The translations under genes and the position numbers were made by a program. A stretch of 37,810 nucleotides of DNA from SbD1 sp049300095 (GTDB lineage: Bacteria > Desulfobacterota > Syntrophobacteria > Syntrophobacterales > Syntrophobacteraceae): NCBI GenBank assembly GCA_049300095.1, contig JBAQYM010000116.1:1-37810 (forward strand), in the 5' to 3' direction. The notes beneath the pieces are model-generated. The model had not been told where the DNA came from and made no database searches. It was given only the letters and a program-made list of their open reading frames with translations. Of the stretch, positions 1 through 7,650 are shown one piece after another (position 1 is the first letter of the stretch; every line of letters starts with the position of its first letter).

Positions 1-206
1 TGCTGAATAAGATCTTGAACTCCCGGTGGTCCGGGCGGGGATCAACCCCGCCCCTACGGATTTACGGCGGGTCTGATGCCGTCCTTGGGACGTAGGGGCG
101 GGGTTGATCCCCGCCCGGACCGCAGGTGTGGAGATATTTTTCAACAACGTCTTTTCCGGTCGTAACCCCTGAGGGGAAGCTGCGCCTTAAGTGCACGGTA
201 TCGGGG
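1..206. repeat. Non-coding left edge with a long inverted repeat
   Basis: No gene is visible here. A perfect 31-nt inverted repeat pairs 28-58 with 91-121, leaving a 32-nt loop. Each arm is itself partly palindromic, with GGCGGGGATC against its complement. This matches the style of GC-rich interspersed palindromes found between genes in many Desulfobacterota. The remainder, 122-206, trails into the end of cobS and shows no clear terminator T-run. Confidence 0.8.
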
Positions 207-944
207 CTAAGCTGAACACGCCCCGAGGGCCAGGACGATAATCTCGGTTGTCTCGCTCAACGCCCCGAGCACATCGCCCGTCATCCCCCCGAGAAACCGA
301 GTCGATATGAACCTGAAGAAAATAACAGCGCCGAGCACCGGGATGAAATAGGCCGGGAAAAGCGGTCCTGCCGCCGCCGCGGGCAGAATGCAAAAAATTG
401 CGGCCATAACCAGGTGCTGCGTCCGCACGTGTTCCAGAAAGGGCTTTCCGAGTCCTTCCTTCCTTGCGTAAGTGCTTCCAAGCGCGGCGGCGACCATTGC
501 GAACCGGGCGAATACGGGGGCGAGAAGGAGCGGCTTGAGATGGTTTGCGGAAAGCAGGCCGTGGATCGCGGCGATCTTGAAGCAGACGGCAAGGACCAGT
601 GCGAGGACGCCGAACGAGCCGATATGGCTGTCTTTCATGATCGCGAGCCGCCGCTCGGGGGTGGCCCCTCCCCAGATTCCGTCCCCCAGGTCGGCCAGGC
701 CGTCGAGGTGCAGTCCCCGCGTCAGAACGACCGTGAGCGCGCAGATGCCGGTTGCGAGAAGCAGGGCGGGAACGAGGCCTCCAAGAAGGGCGGCCGCGCC
801 CATATAGATCAGGCCCAGCCAGAGTCCGACGAGCGGAAAGCAGGAAAAGCTCGCGGCCAGTTCCGCCGGCCCCATAACGGATGGGGTGAAAGGCGGCCGA
901 ATGACGGTCAAAAACGAGAGCGCGGTGGAAAAGCTTTTCAGCAT
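207..944 (-). CDS. cobS: Adenosylcobinamide-GDP ribazoletransferase (cobalamin synthase)
   Basis: CobS is an integral membrane enzyme that joins adenosylcobinamide-GDP to alpha-ribazole (or its phosphate), closing the nucleotide loop of vitamin B12. The 245-residue product has the family signatures in order: GLHLDGLADLGDG near residue 80, MKDSHIGSFG soon after, and GGMTGDVLGA near the C-terminus, among hydrophobic helices. The start is the ATG at 944, giving MLKSFSTALSF as in the family; the frame stays open farther upstream, but only as a shadow of cobU. It lies 11 nt after cobU and is the last gene of the minus-strand cobalamin operon. Length is normal and no key motif is missing. Confidence 0.95.
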   Translation of the reverse strand: MLKSFSTALSFLTVIRPPFTPSVMGPAELAASFSCFPLVGLWLGLIYMGAAALLGGLVPALLLATGICALTVVLTRGLHLDGLADLGDGIWGGATPERRLAIMKDSHIGSFGVLALVLAVCFKIAAIHGLLSANHLKPLLLAPVFARFAMVAAALGSTYARKEGLGKPFLEHVRTQHLVMAAIFCILPAAAAGPLFPAYFIPVLGAVIFFRFISTRFLGGMTGDVLGALSETTEIIVLALGACSA

Positions 945-955
945 ATCGTAGTGTT

Positions 956-1486
956 CTACTTGAGCCGCAGGGGCAAACCGGCCGTAACCAGCGTAACCGA
1001 TGCGCAAATGCGGGCAAGTTGCTGGTTGGCGCTTCCCGCAAGGTCGCGGAACTTCCGGGCAAGCGCATTCTCCGGGACTATCCCGCCCCCCACTTCGTTC
1101 GAGACGATCACCAGGGGATGGTCCGCGGCGCGGACCGCATCGCACAAATCAGCCACGGCCGTATCGGGGTCGGTCGAGGAAAAGCACAGCAGGTTGCTCA
1201 GCCACAGGGTAATGCAGTCGATAAGGGCGGGGCGGCCGCATCCGGCAAGCCCCCTCAGCGTATCCGCAAGCATTATCGGGCACTCGATCGTCTCCCATCT
1301 ATCCTTTCTGCGAAGCCTGTGGGCGCTGACGCGCTCTTTCATTTCATCGTCCAGGACCTGGGCTGTCGCGAGGTAGAGAAACGGCGGAGCAAACCGCTCG
1401 AATATGGATTCGGCGTAAGAGCTTTTGCCGCTCTTGGCGCCTCCGAGCACGAGAAGCGGGCTCTTGAGTACGGGATCGATGCTCAT
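956..1486 (-). CDS. cobU: Bifunctional adenosylcobinamide kinase/guanylyltransferase
   Basis: CobU phosphorylates adenosylcobinamide and then transfers GMP to it, making the AdoCbi-GDP that CobS uses. The 176-residue protein has the P-loop GGAKSGKS near residues 15-22, followed by a SxYAE segment. It also has the VIVSNEVGGGIVPENALAR motif and the DCITLWLSNLL stretch typical of CobU. The ATG at 1486 overlaps the stop of the DUF3842 gene by 4 nt (ATGA), which suggests translational coupling. Together with cobS downstream and cobO at 29003-29530 it supports corrinoid salvage or late B12 synthesis in this organism. No cobalamin riboswitch could be recognised upstream of the operon. Confidence 0.95.
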   Translation of the reverse strand: MSIDPVLKSPLLVLGGAKSGKSSYAESIFERFAPPFLYLATAQVLDDEMKERVSAHRLRRKDRWETIECPIMLADTLRGLAGCGRPALIDCITLWLSNLLCFSSTDPDTAVADLCDAVRAADHPLVIVSNEVGGGIVPENALARKFRDLAGSANQQLARICASVTLVTAGLPLRLK

Positions 1487-1917
1487 GTGGCGCTTTCGGC
1501 CGGTGGGATGTAGATAGAGAGGTGTTCGGAAACGAGCCTCTCAACCATGTGCGGGAGCGGCTCGCGAAGGGTCCCGACCACGACGACCGATTCCTGCGTC
1601 AGCGGCAGCAAAAGCTTGGGGGCAGGCGAGGTCCCTATTGCCCGCACCATCGCGGGGGTCAGTTCACCCATCATGGCGTTGGCGACCAGGATGGAAACGG
1701 GGCCGATGATGACCTCGGCCTGCCCCGCGCAGTGACAGATCGCGTTTTCACCCGTCGCCCCCCGGTTTGCCCCGGCCTTCATCATTTGCGCCGTGGCAAT
1801 GGCGTTGGTGCCGAGCGCCCAGATCTCGGCCCGCTCGCCATAGACTTCTTTTATCTTCCTGATGATGGTGGTGCCTATGCCACCTCCCTGTCCATCTATG
1901 ACGGCGATGCGGATCAA
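1483..1917 (-). CDS. DUF3842 family protein
   Basis: The product (144 residues) opens with IRIAVIDGQGGGIG, a Rossmann-like glycine-rich strand-loop, then ALGTNAIATAQMMKAGA, GENAI and a GPVSILVANAMMGELTP block. These match the DUF3842 family as I know it; its function is not established. I prefer the TTG at 1917 because AGGAGG lies about 9 nt upstream; an in-frame TTG at 1923 is only 3 nt from it. The gene overlaps cobU by 4 nt, so it is probably cotranscribed with the nucleotide-loop genes. A role linked to corrinoid handling is inference from position only. The family is fairly clear; the function is open. Confidence 0.85.
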   Translation of the reverse strand: MIRIAVIDGQGGGIGTTIIRKIKEVYGERAEIWALGTNAIATAQMMKAGANRGATGENAICHCAGQAEVIIGPVSILVANAMMGELTPAMVRAIGTSPAPKLLLPLTQESVVVVGTLREPLPHMVERLVSEHLSIYIPPAESAT

Positions 1918-2003
1918 GGGCAAATCCCTCCTGTGGGTTGCGGGTTGCGGGCGGACTGGGCCGGATTGGCTTTGCGCGGCCCCGGCAAGGGCAAATGTCC
2001 CTG

Positions 2004-2261
2004 TTATACGCCCCGGATTTCAGGGACCCGGATGCTCCAGGTGCGAAAAAATTCATGGTGCCGAAGAATAAAAAGTTCCCCGGACCCCGCCCTTACCCGG
2101 AAATAGAGCATCGGCATTCGGGTCGAGTCCAATCGCCCCTCATACCACCGATCCACCACTTGCTCAATCCGGTATTCCGTCCCGCGCCACAGGAACGCAA
2201 GGGGTTCCTGGGCGCCTCGGTATTCGTCCCGGGTTTTTACCTCGACGATTTCAAATTCCAT
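2004..2261 (-). CDS. Small conserved-looking protein of unknown function
   Basis: An 85-residue protein starting at ATG 2261. It shows the pattern of a small beta-rich domain: FLWRGTEYRIEQVVDRWYEG, then MLYFRVRAG, GELFILRHH and a W near the C-terminus. This layout (WRGxxYxVxxVxDRW, YFRV, W) resembles the DUF6504-type proteins, but I am not certain of the family. It is the first gene of the minus-strand run towards cobS, 86 nt before DUF3842, so it could share its promoter. The Shine-Dalgarno sequence is weak. Even aromatic spacing and the absence of a competing frame suggest it is real. Confidence 0.65.
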   Translation of the reverse strand: MEFEIVEVKTRDEYRGAQEPLAFLWRGTEYRIEQVVDRWYEGRLDSTRMPMLYFRVRAGSGELFILRHHEFFRTWSIRVPEIRGV

Positions 2262-2340
2262 GGGTCACGGCGTGTAGTCCCTGTTGTCGCACAATTACAT
2301 CTATATCACAGGCTTTTCAAGACAGATTCAATGGCGTAGA

Positions 2341-2370
2341 ATTATACAGGATATGAGATATATTAAAAAA
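2341..2370 (-). promoter_or_regulatory. Candidate sigma70 promoter for the minus-strand cob operon
   Basis: Reading the minus strand, a perfect TATAAT occupies 2346-2341 and a weak -35 (TTTTTA) lies 17 nt upstream at about 2369-2364. It would give a leader of about 75 nt before the ATG at 2261. The divergent region 2262-2480 is noticeably AT-rich. On the plus strand a TATACT at 2399-2404 could serve pncA, but I see no good -35 for it. Confidence 0.5.
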
Positions 2371-2480
2371 GATTTCGTCGGTTTGCCGCAAGATCACATA
2401 TACTGAATTCTCGACCCTCGGTTGCGGAGAGCCTCCGCTTTGGCCGGGAGGGCCGACAATCGAGGGGGAGGAGGGATATC

Positions 2481-3083
2481 ATGCCGTCACGCGTCCTGCT
2501 TGTAATCGATTTGCTGAACGATTTTATGGACCCCCGAGGCGCACTCTACTGCGGGGATGAGGCGAGGAGGATCATTCCGGTGATCCGCTCGCTCGTGGAC
2601 GAATTTCGAGGGGCCGGCGAACCGGTCATTTTTCTTCGAGACGCGCATGCGCCGGCGGACAAAGAGTTTGAACTATTCCCGCGCCACGCGGTAAAAGGTT
2701 CGTGGGGGTCGGATATCATTCCCGAACTCGCCGTCGCCGGGGGAAGAACCATTGTGGACAAGACGCGCTTTTCCGGCTTCTACGGCAACAACCTTGCGGA
2801 GCTGCTCCTGGAGTTTGCGCCCAGGGAGGTCTGGGTCACCGGGGTGCTTACGTCCATCTGCGTCATGGATACGACGGGGGGGTTGCGCAACCGGAACTAT
2901 TCCGCGGTGATCCCGGTGAACGCGGTGGCCGACATCGACCCGGCATCGCATGAGTTTGCGCTCGCGCGCATGAAGAAAGTTTACGGGGCGAGGCTTGTGG
3001 AAGCCCGTGCGGAAGCGGGCGTCGAGCAAGACGAGTTGGACACGGGGAGGGGAAATGAGGCCATGGGGGGAGTACGCGCCTGA
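2481..3083 (+). CDS. pncA: Isochorismatase-family amidohydrolase, probably nicotinamidase
   Basis: This 200-residue cysteine hydrolase fold protein probably deamidates nicotinamide to nicotinate. The catalytic triad is visible: Asp10 in VLLVIDLLNDF, Lys94 in VDKTRFSGF and Cys127 in GVLTSICVMDT. Asp54, His56 and His69 fit the metal-site residues known in nicotinamidases. The start is the ATG at 2481 behind a strong GGAGGAGGG. Its last 29 nt overlap the start of the nicotinate phosphoribosyltransferase gene, which uses the product in the next step, so the assignment rests on both motif and context. Other isochorismatase-like amidases share the triad, so substrate is inferred. Confidence 0.87.
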   Translation: MPSRVLLVIDLLNDFMDPRGALYCGDEARRIIPVIRSLVDEFRGAGEPVIFLRDAHAPADKEFELFPRHAVKGSWGSDIIPELAVAGGRTIVDKTRFSGFYGNNLAELLLEFAPREVWVTGVLTSICVMDTTGGLRNRNYSAVIPVNAVADIDPASHEFALARMKKVYGARLVEARAEAGVEQDELDTGRGNEAMGGVRA

Positions 3084-4434
3084 ACTGGTGACGGATCTCT
3101 ACGAACTTACGATGGCGGCGAGCTATCTCGAGGAGGGGATGTCGGGCGAGGCCACTTTCAGCCTCTTTATAAGGGATTACCCCGAGTTCCGCTCCTATTT
3201 CGTTTCAGCCGGTCTCGAGCACCTGATCGAGCTTCTCTCGGACCTTCGCTTCGATGAAGACTCGCTCGAATATATTGCCTCGCTTGGCAGGTTCTCACCC
3301 CGGTTTATCGAATACCTTCGCGATTTCCGCTTCACGGGAAGCGTGAGGGCCATTCCGGAGGGGCGGATTTTCTTTTGCGAGGAACCGCTTCTCGAAGTCA
3401 CCGGCCCGATAATCGAGGCGCAGATCGTCGAGACCCTGGCGCTCAACGTCGTGCAAATCGAGACCATGGTCGCGAGCAAGGCGGCGCGGGTGGTCCATGC
3501 GGCGCGGGGAAAGGGCCTAATCGATTTCGGGATGAGGCGCGCGCAGGGTGTCGATGCCGCGGTCAAGGCCGCCCGGGCGAGCTACATTTCCGGGTTTCTC
3601 GGATCGAGCAACCTCCTTGCCGGAAAGATCCACGGGGTCCCCGTATTCGGCACCATGGCGCATTCCTACGTGACCAGCTTCGAGCGCGAGATGGACGCAT
3701 TTCTCGCCTTTGCGAAGGCCTTCCCCGATAACACGGTCCTTTTAATCGATACATACGATACCATAGCCGGGGCGAAAAAGGCCGTCCAAGCCGCGAAAAT
3801 AATGGCGGCGCAGGGAAAGAAGCTGCTCGCGGTGCGGCTGGACAGCGGCGATATGGCGGAATTGAGCGGGCGGGTCCGGCTGATCCTCGATGAGGCGGGG
3901 CTGCGCGATGTAAAGATAATGGCCAGCGGAAACCTCGATGAGTTCAGGCTTGATGCCCTTATCGCGAAGGGGGCCGCAATCGACCTGTATGCCGTGGGAA
4001 CGAAGCTGTGCGTCTCGGCCGACGCTCCTTACCTGGACATCGTCTATAAGCTCGTCGAGTATGATGGCAGGCCTATATTGAAACTTTCGAGCGGGAAGAA
4101 GACCTGGATCGGCAAAAAGCAGGTTTACCGCCACTATGACGCCGGGGGCACGATGGACCACGACAGGCTTTGCCTGGCCGGGCGGGGTGATTCCGGAGGA
4201 GAACCCCTGCTGGAAGTGGTGATGGAGGGCGGCAAGCCGGTGCGGCCAAGAGAGCCGGTTGAAACAATCCGCGCGCGCTTTGCCGGGGAATGGCAAAAAC
4301 TGCCCGAGCGGATACGCGACACCGGTGCGGAAGAAAAGTACCGCGTCGAAATCAGCGAAACGCTTCGTGAGATGGACGACAGGATCTCACAGGAAAAGCG
4401 GCGCGCGGAAGTTGACGGGGTGCTGGGGATTTAA
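3055..4434 (+). CDS. pncB: Nicotinate phosphoribosyltransferase
   Basis: The enzyme converts nicotinate and PRPP to nicotinate mononucleotide, the entry step of the Preiss-Handler route to NAD. The 459-residue protein begins YAPELVTDLYELTMAASY as in the family. It contains IDFGMRRAQGVDAA, the GTMAHSYVTSF segment with the catalytic-region histidine, LLIDTYDT, RLDSGDMAEL and ASGNLDE, all hallmarks of NAPRTase. I chose the ATG at 3055 because a GGGGAGGGG ribosome site sits just before it and family N-termini start here; a longer frame from 2995 is only overlap with pncA. The pair forms a two-gene salvage operon that ends in palindromic repeats. Confidence 0.94.
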   Translation: MRPWGEYAPELVTDLYELTMAASYLEEGMSGEATFSLFIRDYPEFRSYFVSAGLEHLIELLSDLRFDEDSLEYIASLGRFSPRFIEYLRDFRFTGSVRAIPEGRIFFCEEPLLEVTGPIIEAQIVETLALNVVQIETMVASKAARVVHAARGKGLIDFGMRRAQGVDAAVKAARASYISGFLGSSNLLAGKIHGVPVFGTMAHSYVTSFEREMDAFLAFAKAFPDNTVLLIDTYDTIAGAKKAVQAAKIMAAQGKKLLAVRLDSGDMAELSGRVRLILDEAGLRDVKIMASGNLDEFRLDALIAKGAAIDLYAVGTKLCVSADAPYLDIVYKLVEYDGRPILKLSSGKKTWIGKKQVYRHYDAGGTMDHDRLCLAGRGDSGGEPLLEVVMEGGKPVRPREPVETIRARFAGEWQKLPERIRDTGAEEKYRVEISETLREMDDRISQEKRRAEVDGVLGI

Positions 4435-4453
4435 CAGTTGTAGGTTGGGTTAA

Positions 4454-4548
4454 GTTGTAGGTTGGGTTAAGCGATAGCGCAACCCAACAGGAACGGCCCG
4501 TATGCGGAGAATTGTTGGGTTTCGCTATCGCTTAACCCAACCTACAGC
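4454..4548. repeat. Inverted pair of GTTGGGTT-type palindromic repeats
   Basis: Positions 4454-4488 and 4514-4548 are inverted copies of a 35-nt unit containing GGTTGGGTTAAGCGATAGCG, differing at about two bases. An extra partial copy lies just before, at about 4436-4453. Related single copies occur near 6722-6754 and, more divergent, near 34039-34068. The pair follows pncB directly and could fold into a long hairpin that ends or protects the pncAB transcript. The unit is a dispersed repeat family of this genome. Confidence 0.85.
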
Positions 4549-4556
4549 TACCGCAA

Positions 4557-4585
4557 CGTCATTCCGGCGGAAGCCGGAATCCAGG
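4557..4585. repeat. Short palindromic repeat (CATTCCGGC...GCCGGAAT)
   Basis: CATTCCGGC and GCCGGAATC face each other around a short loop. This resembles a widespread interspersed palindrome of proteobacterial genomes. A second GC-rich palindrome (GGACCTGATCCGGGGTCC) follows at about 4620-4637. Both lie between the convergent ends of pncB and the fabH-type gene, where they may act as bidirectional termination or RNA-stabilising structures; that role is inference. Confidence 0.65.
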
Positions 4586-4679
4586 TTTTTCACCGCTTCC
4601 CGGGTCCCGGTGCCTGCCCCGGACCTGATCCGGGGTCCGCCGGGACGACGAAATTTGAGTATTGCGCGAAGGTCTCGTT

Positions 4680-5681
4680 CTACTCCCACCAGCGTATCAG
4701 GGCGCTTCCCCATGTAAAACCGGCCCCGAAGGCGGCCATGACGATGTAGTCGCCGGGCGCCAGGGCATATCTTTTTTCCACCGCGGCTTCGTAGAGACAG
4801 AGAGGAAGCGTTGCGGCGGTGGTGTTTCCGTACTTCGAAATATTTATGACCACGCGGGCGTTATCGATTCCCATGCGGCGGGCGGCGGCGTCTATAATGC
4901 GAAGGTTGGCCTGGTGCGGGACGAAAAGGGCGACATCGGCGCCCGTCAGGCCGTTTTTCTCGAGGATTTGCGCCGCGACGTTGGCCATTTCCGTGACAGC
5001 GACCTTGAAGACGCTCTTCCCTTCCTGCGTAATGTAATGTTCCCTGTTTTCCACGGTTTCGCGGCTCGGAGGCCTGCGGCTTCCGCCGGCCTTCATGTAC
5101 AGGAATTTCTCGCCGCAACCGTCGGTGTGGAGGATGAAATCCCGGAGGCCGTGATCCGGCTCGGGGCAAACATCCAGGAGCACGGCGCCCGCCGCGTCGC
5201 CGAAAAGAATGCAGGTGTTTCTGTCGGTATAGTCGGTAATGGCGCTCATCACGTCGCTTCCAATGACGAGCACCTTGCCGCTCCTGCCCGACTCGATCAT
5301 CTGCGTGGCGGTCGAAAGGGCGAAAAGAAATCCGCAGCATCCGGCCGCGAGGTCGAATCCCCACGCCTTCGTTGCCCCTATTTCTCTTTGAACCACGCAG
5401 GACGTTGCCGGAAAGAGCCTGTCGGGCGTGACCGTTGCAACGATGATAGTGTCGATTTCGCCGGCATCCACCCCGGCCCGTTCAAGGCATTCCCTGGCGG
5501 CCCGCACCGACATATAGGAGTTCCCGAGCCCCGGATCGAGGATGCGGCGTTCGCGAATCCCCGTGCGGGACATGATCCATTCGTCGGTGGTGTCGACCAT
5601 TTTTTCAAAATCGATATTGGTGAGTCTGCGTTCGGGCAGAAAGCGGCCGACCGCGCGAATATAAGCTGAACGTTTGGACAT
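4680..5681 (-). CDS. fabH: 3-oxoacyl-ACP synthase III family protein (KASIII, FabH type)
   Basis: The 333-residue thiolase-fold protein carries the FabH catalytic triad: Cys115 in DLAAGCCGF, His256 in VPHQANLRI and Asn286 in KYGNTTAA. DEWIMSRTGIRERR near residue 33 and the final FGAGFTWGSALIRW are also typical. KASIII condenses acetyl-CoA or another acyl-CoA with malonyl-ACP to start fatty acid synthesis; related enzymes make branched or secondary acyl products. The ATG at 5681 has AGAGGT upstream. It is not beside other fab or plsX/acpP genes, but an SDR gene lies 132 nt upstream on the same strand, so it may serve a specialised acyl pathway rather than be the housekeeping copy. Confidence 0.9.
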   Translation of the reverse strand: MSKRSAYIRAVGRFLPERRLTNIDFEKMVDTTDEWIMSRTGIRERRILDPGLGNSYMSVRAARECLERAGVDAGEIDTIIVATVTPDRLFPATSCVVQREIGATKAWGFDLAAGCCGFLFALSTATQMIESGRSGKVLVIGSDVMSAITDYTDRNTCILFGDAAGAVLLDVCPEPDHGLRDFILHTDGCGEKFLYMKAGGSRRPPSRETVENREHYITQEGKSVFKVAVTEMANVAAQILEKNGLTGADVALFVPHQANLRIIDAAARRMGIDNARVVINISKYGNTTAATLPLCLYEAAVEKRYALAPGDYIVMAAFGAGFTWGSALIRWWE

Positions 5682-5763
5682 TTGATAATACCTCTATAAA
5701 GTGACGGCCGGAATCGACCCCGATGCCGGTAACATAGGGTGAATCCCCCGATTATCGCCGTGG

Positions 5764-5783
5764 GGCAGGCTTTCCAGCCTGCC
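5764..5783. repeat. Short REP-like palindrome
   Basis: GGCAGGCT (5764-5771) and AGCCTGCC (5776-5783) form a perfect 8-bp stem around TTCC. The same unit recurs near 19782-19801, and a variant with a 7-bp stem lies at 20043-20060. It sits between the SDR gene and the fabH-type gene, so a transcript covering both would carry this hairpin. Confidence 0.75.
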
Positions 5784-5813
5784 GTTCAGCGGCGGCTTCC
5801 TCCCCGTGATTTT

Positions 5814-6605
5814 CTACATTACCCCTTTGTACCATCCGCCGTCGATCTGGATGGAATCTCCCGTGATAAAACCCGCGCGCTCGGAAGCGAGAAAAGCGAC
5901 CAGGGCTGCCACTTCCTCGGGCTTGCCGAGCCGCCTCATCGCGATCTGGGATTCCCACCCGGCGATGACCTCTTCGGGTGTGATTCCCCGCTTTTCGGCT
6001 ATCTCGGCGGAAAGCTTCCGCACCCGTGGGGTCATGGTGTACGCGGGGCAGACATTGTTTACCGTGATGTTGTGGGGGGCGAGTTCGTTTGAAAGGGTTT
6101 TTGCAAACCCCACCACGCCGATTCGAAACGTGTTGGACAAAATGAGCCCGTCGATCGGCTGTTTTACCGACACGGAGGTCATGTTGATGATGCGCCCCCA
6201 GCGCTTCTTTATCATGACGGGAACGGCTTCGCGGGTCATGGTGATCGTGCTGAGCAGGTTGAGGCGAAAACCGTGATTCCACAGGTCCTCGTCCATTTCG
6301 AGGAACTTCCGGTCGGGGGGACCGCCCGCATTGTTCACGAGGATATCCACCGTCCCGAAATGTTCCAGGCCTTTGCGGATGAAGTCCTTTGCCTGCTCCG
6401 CCACGGTGAGGTCGGCGGGAATACCGATAACCTCACCGCCTGTGAGGGCCCGGATTTCTTCGACCGCGCGCGGCAGTTCCGGGTGTTCGCGGGCGCAGAT
6501 GGCTACCCTTGCACCCTCGATGCTGAGTTCGGCGGCAATCGCCTTACCGAGCCCCTTGCTCGCTCCGGCCACAAAGGCCGTTTTCCCCTTTAACCCCAGG
6601 TCCAT
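5814..6605 (-). CDS. Atypical short-chain dehydrogenase/reductase (FabG-like)
   Basis: A 263-residue Rossmann-fold protein. It has the nucleotide motif GASKGLG at residues 14-20, NNAG at 91-94, the structural Asn in RLNLLS and the catalytic-type Ser144 in NMTSVSVK. By alignment to SDRs such as FabG, the YxxxK pair is replaced by Ser157 and Arg161 (LSNTFRIGVVGFAKTL). A group of beta-ketoacyl-ACP-reductase-like SDRs lacking the normal tetrad is known, and this fits it. The substrate is unknown and classical SDR chemistry may be altered or lost. The ATG at 6605 has GAGAGG about 11 nt upstream. It precedes the KASIII gene on the same strand, so a shared acyl pathway is possible. Confidence 0.88.
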   Translation of the reverse strand: MDLGLKGKTAFVAGASKGLGKAIAAELSIEGARVAICAREHPELPRAVEEIRALTGGEVIGIPADLTVAEQAKDFIRKGLEHFGTVDILVNNAGGPPDRKFLEMDEDLWNHGFRLNLLSTITMTREAVPVMIKKRWGRIINMTSVSVKQPIDGLILSNTFRIGVVGFAKTLSNELAPHNITVNNVCPAYTMTPRVRKLSAEIAEKRGITPEEVIAGWESQIAMRRLGKPEEVAALVAFLASERAGFITGDSIQIDGGWYKGVM

Positions 6606-6721
6606 GATCGCAACCGCCTCTCGGGAGCACGTACAAGTACGCTAAAATATTATTTTATACACCTCGGCACTATTATATCAACAGATAAGCCCGCATGTAA
6701 GGGCCGGGTCCAATTAAGCAT

Positions 6722-6754
6722 GTTGGGTTTCGCTGTCGCTTAACCCAACCTACG
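6722..6754. repeat. Copy of the GTTGGGTT palindromic repeat
   Basis: A further copy of the unit at 4514-4548, reading GTTGGGTTTCGCTGTCGCTT and onwards, in the same orientation as that copy. It lies between the SDR gene and the methyltransferase gene. There are no coding signs from 6606 to 6780. Confidence 0.8.
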
Positions 6755-6780
6755 TTTCTACGTTCCCTACGTTTCCTCTT

Positions 6781-7650
6781 CTACTCCTCGTACATCTTCC
6801 GCATCGCCTCGGTGTAGGCGCCGTCTGCACCGTAAACGTAGAAGGGCGGCTCGATCCGGGCCTCTTCTCCGCCCCCCTTGCGGCATTCGAGGTGCACGAG
6901 CCTGCCCGGTCCGCCGGGGCGCGAATGAATTATCCGCAGGCGTTTTGGGCTAAAGCCCCGCTCGTGCGCCGAGCACAGAAGGTGCCCGATCCGGGTTGCC
7001 GGGTAGATCAACGCGATTCGTCCGCCCTGGGGGAGGAGGTGGCGGGCGGCGGCGAAAACATCCGGCAGGGTCGCGGTGATCTCGTGCCGGGCGAGGGCCT
7101 TTTGCCGGTTGGGATTTACCCTGCCGCTTCCCGGCTTTCTGTAGGGAGGATTGCTCAGAACCAGGTCGAAGCTTCCCGGCTCAAAATGGGAGGCAGCCTG
7201 CCGAAGGTCCATCTCACGAATTTCGACCATGTCCCCGAGGTCGTTTTCTTCGACGTTTTCCTGGGCGAGCTTGGCAAGCTCGGGCTGGATTTCTATGCCG
7301 ACAATCCTGTGGGAGCGGCTTGCAGCCGCGATTCCGTTCCCGTGGGGACGGGTTCCAGCCGCGATTCCGTTCCCGTGGGAGCGGCTTCCAGCCGCGATTT
7401 CGTTCCCGTGGGAGCGGCTTCCAGCCGCGATGCCGCCAGTGCCGAGTTTTTTCTTCCTGTGGGCAAGAACAAGGGGCGCCACCCCGCAGCCGGTCCCGAG
7501 TTCGATGATGCGCTCTTCGGGCTTGATCCGGGTAAGGCCCGCGAGCAGGACCGCGTCAAGGGAAAAGCGGTAGCCCTCTTTTTCCTGGCGGACGGTCAGT
7601 TTTCCACTAAAGAGCGCATCACGGGTGAGTGGGGATTTTTCTTCTACCAG
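6781..7650 (-). CDS. TrmN6-type tRNA1(Val) (adenine37-N6)-methyltransferase with repeat insertion and CTG start
   Basis: The frame encodes an SAM-dependent methyltransferase of the YfiC/TrmN6 type. The N-terminus has GYRFSLDAVLLAGL, then SAM motif I LGTGCGVAPLVLA at about residues 51-63, VGIEIQPELA at about 117-126 and the adenine-methyltransferase NPPY in LVLSNPPYRKPGSG. No ATG, GTG or TTG lies in frame between the upstream stop and motif I except a GTG inside motif I. The best start is CTG at 7650, six nt after AGGA and overlapping the stop of the DUF1015 gene. Residues about 70-115 are an added block of 11-residue repeats between motifs I and II, made by a 33-bp tandem repeat. Whether the enzyme still folds is unknown. 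Confidence 0.8.
   Translation of the reverse strand: MVEEKSPLTRDALFSGKLTVRQEKEGYRFSLDAVLLAGLTRIKPEERIIELGTGCGVAPLVLAHRKKKLGTGGIAAGSRSHGNEIAAGSRSHGNGIAAGTRPHGNGIAAASRSHRIVGIEIQPELAKLAQENVEENDLGDMVEIREMDLRQAASHFEPGSFDLVLSNPPYRKPGSGRVNPNRQKALARHEITATLPDVFAAARHLLPQGGRIALIYPATRIGHLLCSAHERGFSPKRLRIIHSRPGGPGRLVHLECRKGGGEEARIEPPFYVYGADGAYTEAMRKMYEE
7311..7434. repeat. 33-bp tandem palindromic repeat inside the methyltransferase gene
   Basis: Three full 33-bp units (7311-7343, 7344-7376, 7377-7409) and a partial fourth (from 7410) lie head to tail. Most units carry GCGGCT-TCC-AGCCGC or a close variant, a 6-bp perfect stem. The unit length is a multiple of three and every copy is read in the same frame, giving HGNGIAAGSRS-like 11-residue repeats in the minus-strand protein. 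It looks like a REP-type element that entered a coding sequence and multiplied. Confidence 0.92.

Noticed and set aside
414..1513. Long plus-strand frames opposite cobS and cobU
   Set aside because: They are antisense shadows of well-supported genes; their translations have no family motif and odd composition.
2262..2480. Cobalamin riboswitch upstream of the cob operon
   Set aside because: I looked for a B12-box-like GCCACTG segment and a long folded leader; none could be recognised in the AT-rich gap.
7311..7434. Tandem repeats as a CRISPR array
   Set aside because: Units are contiguous with no unique spacers and no cas genes lie in the window.
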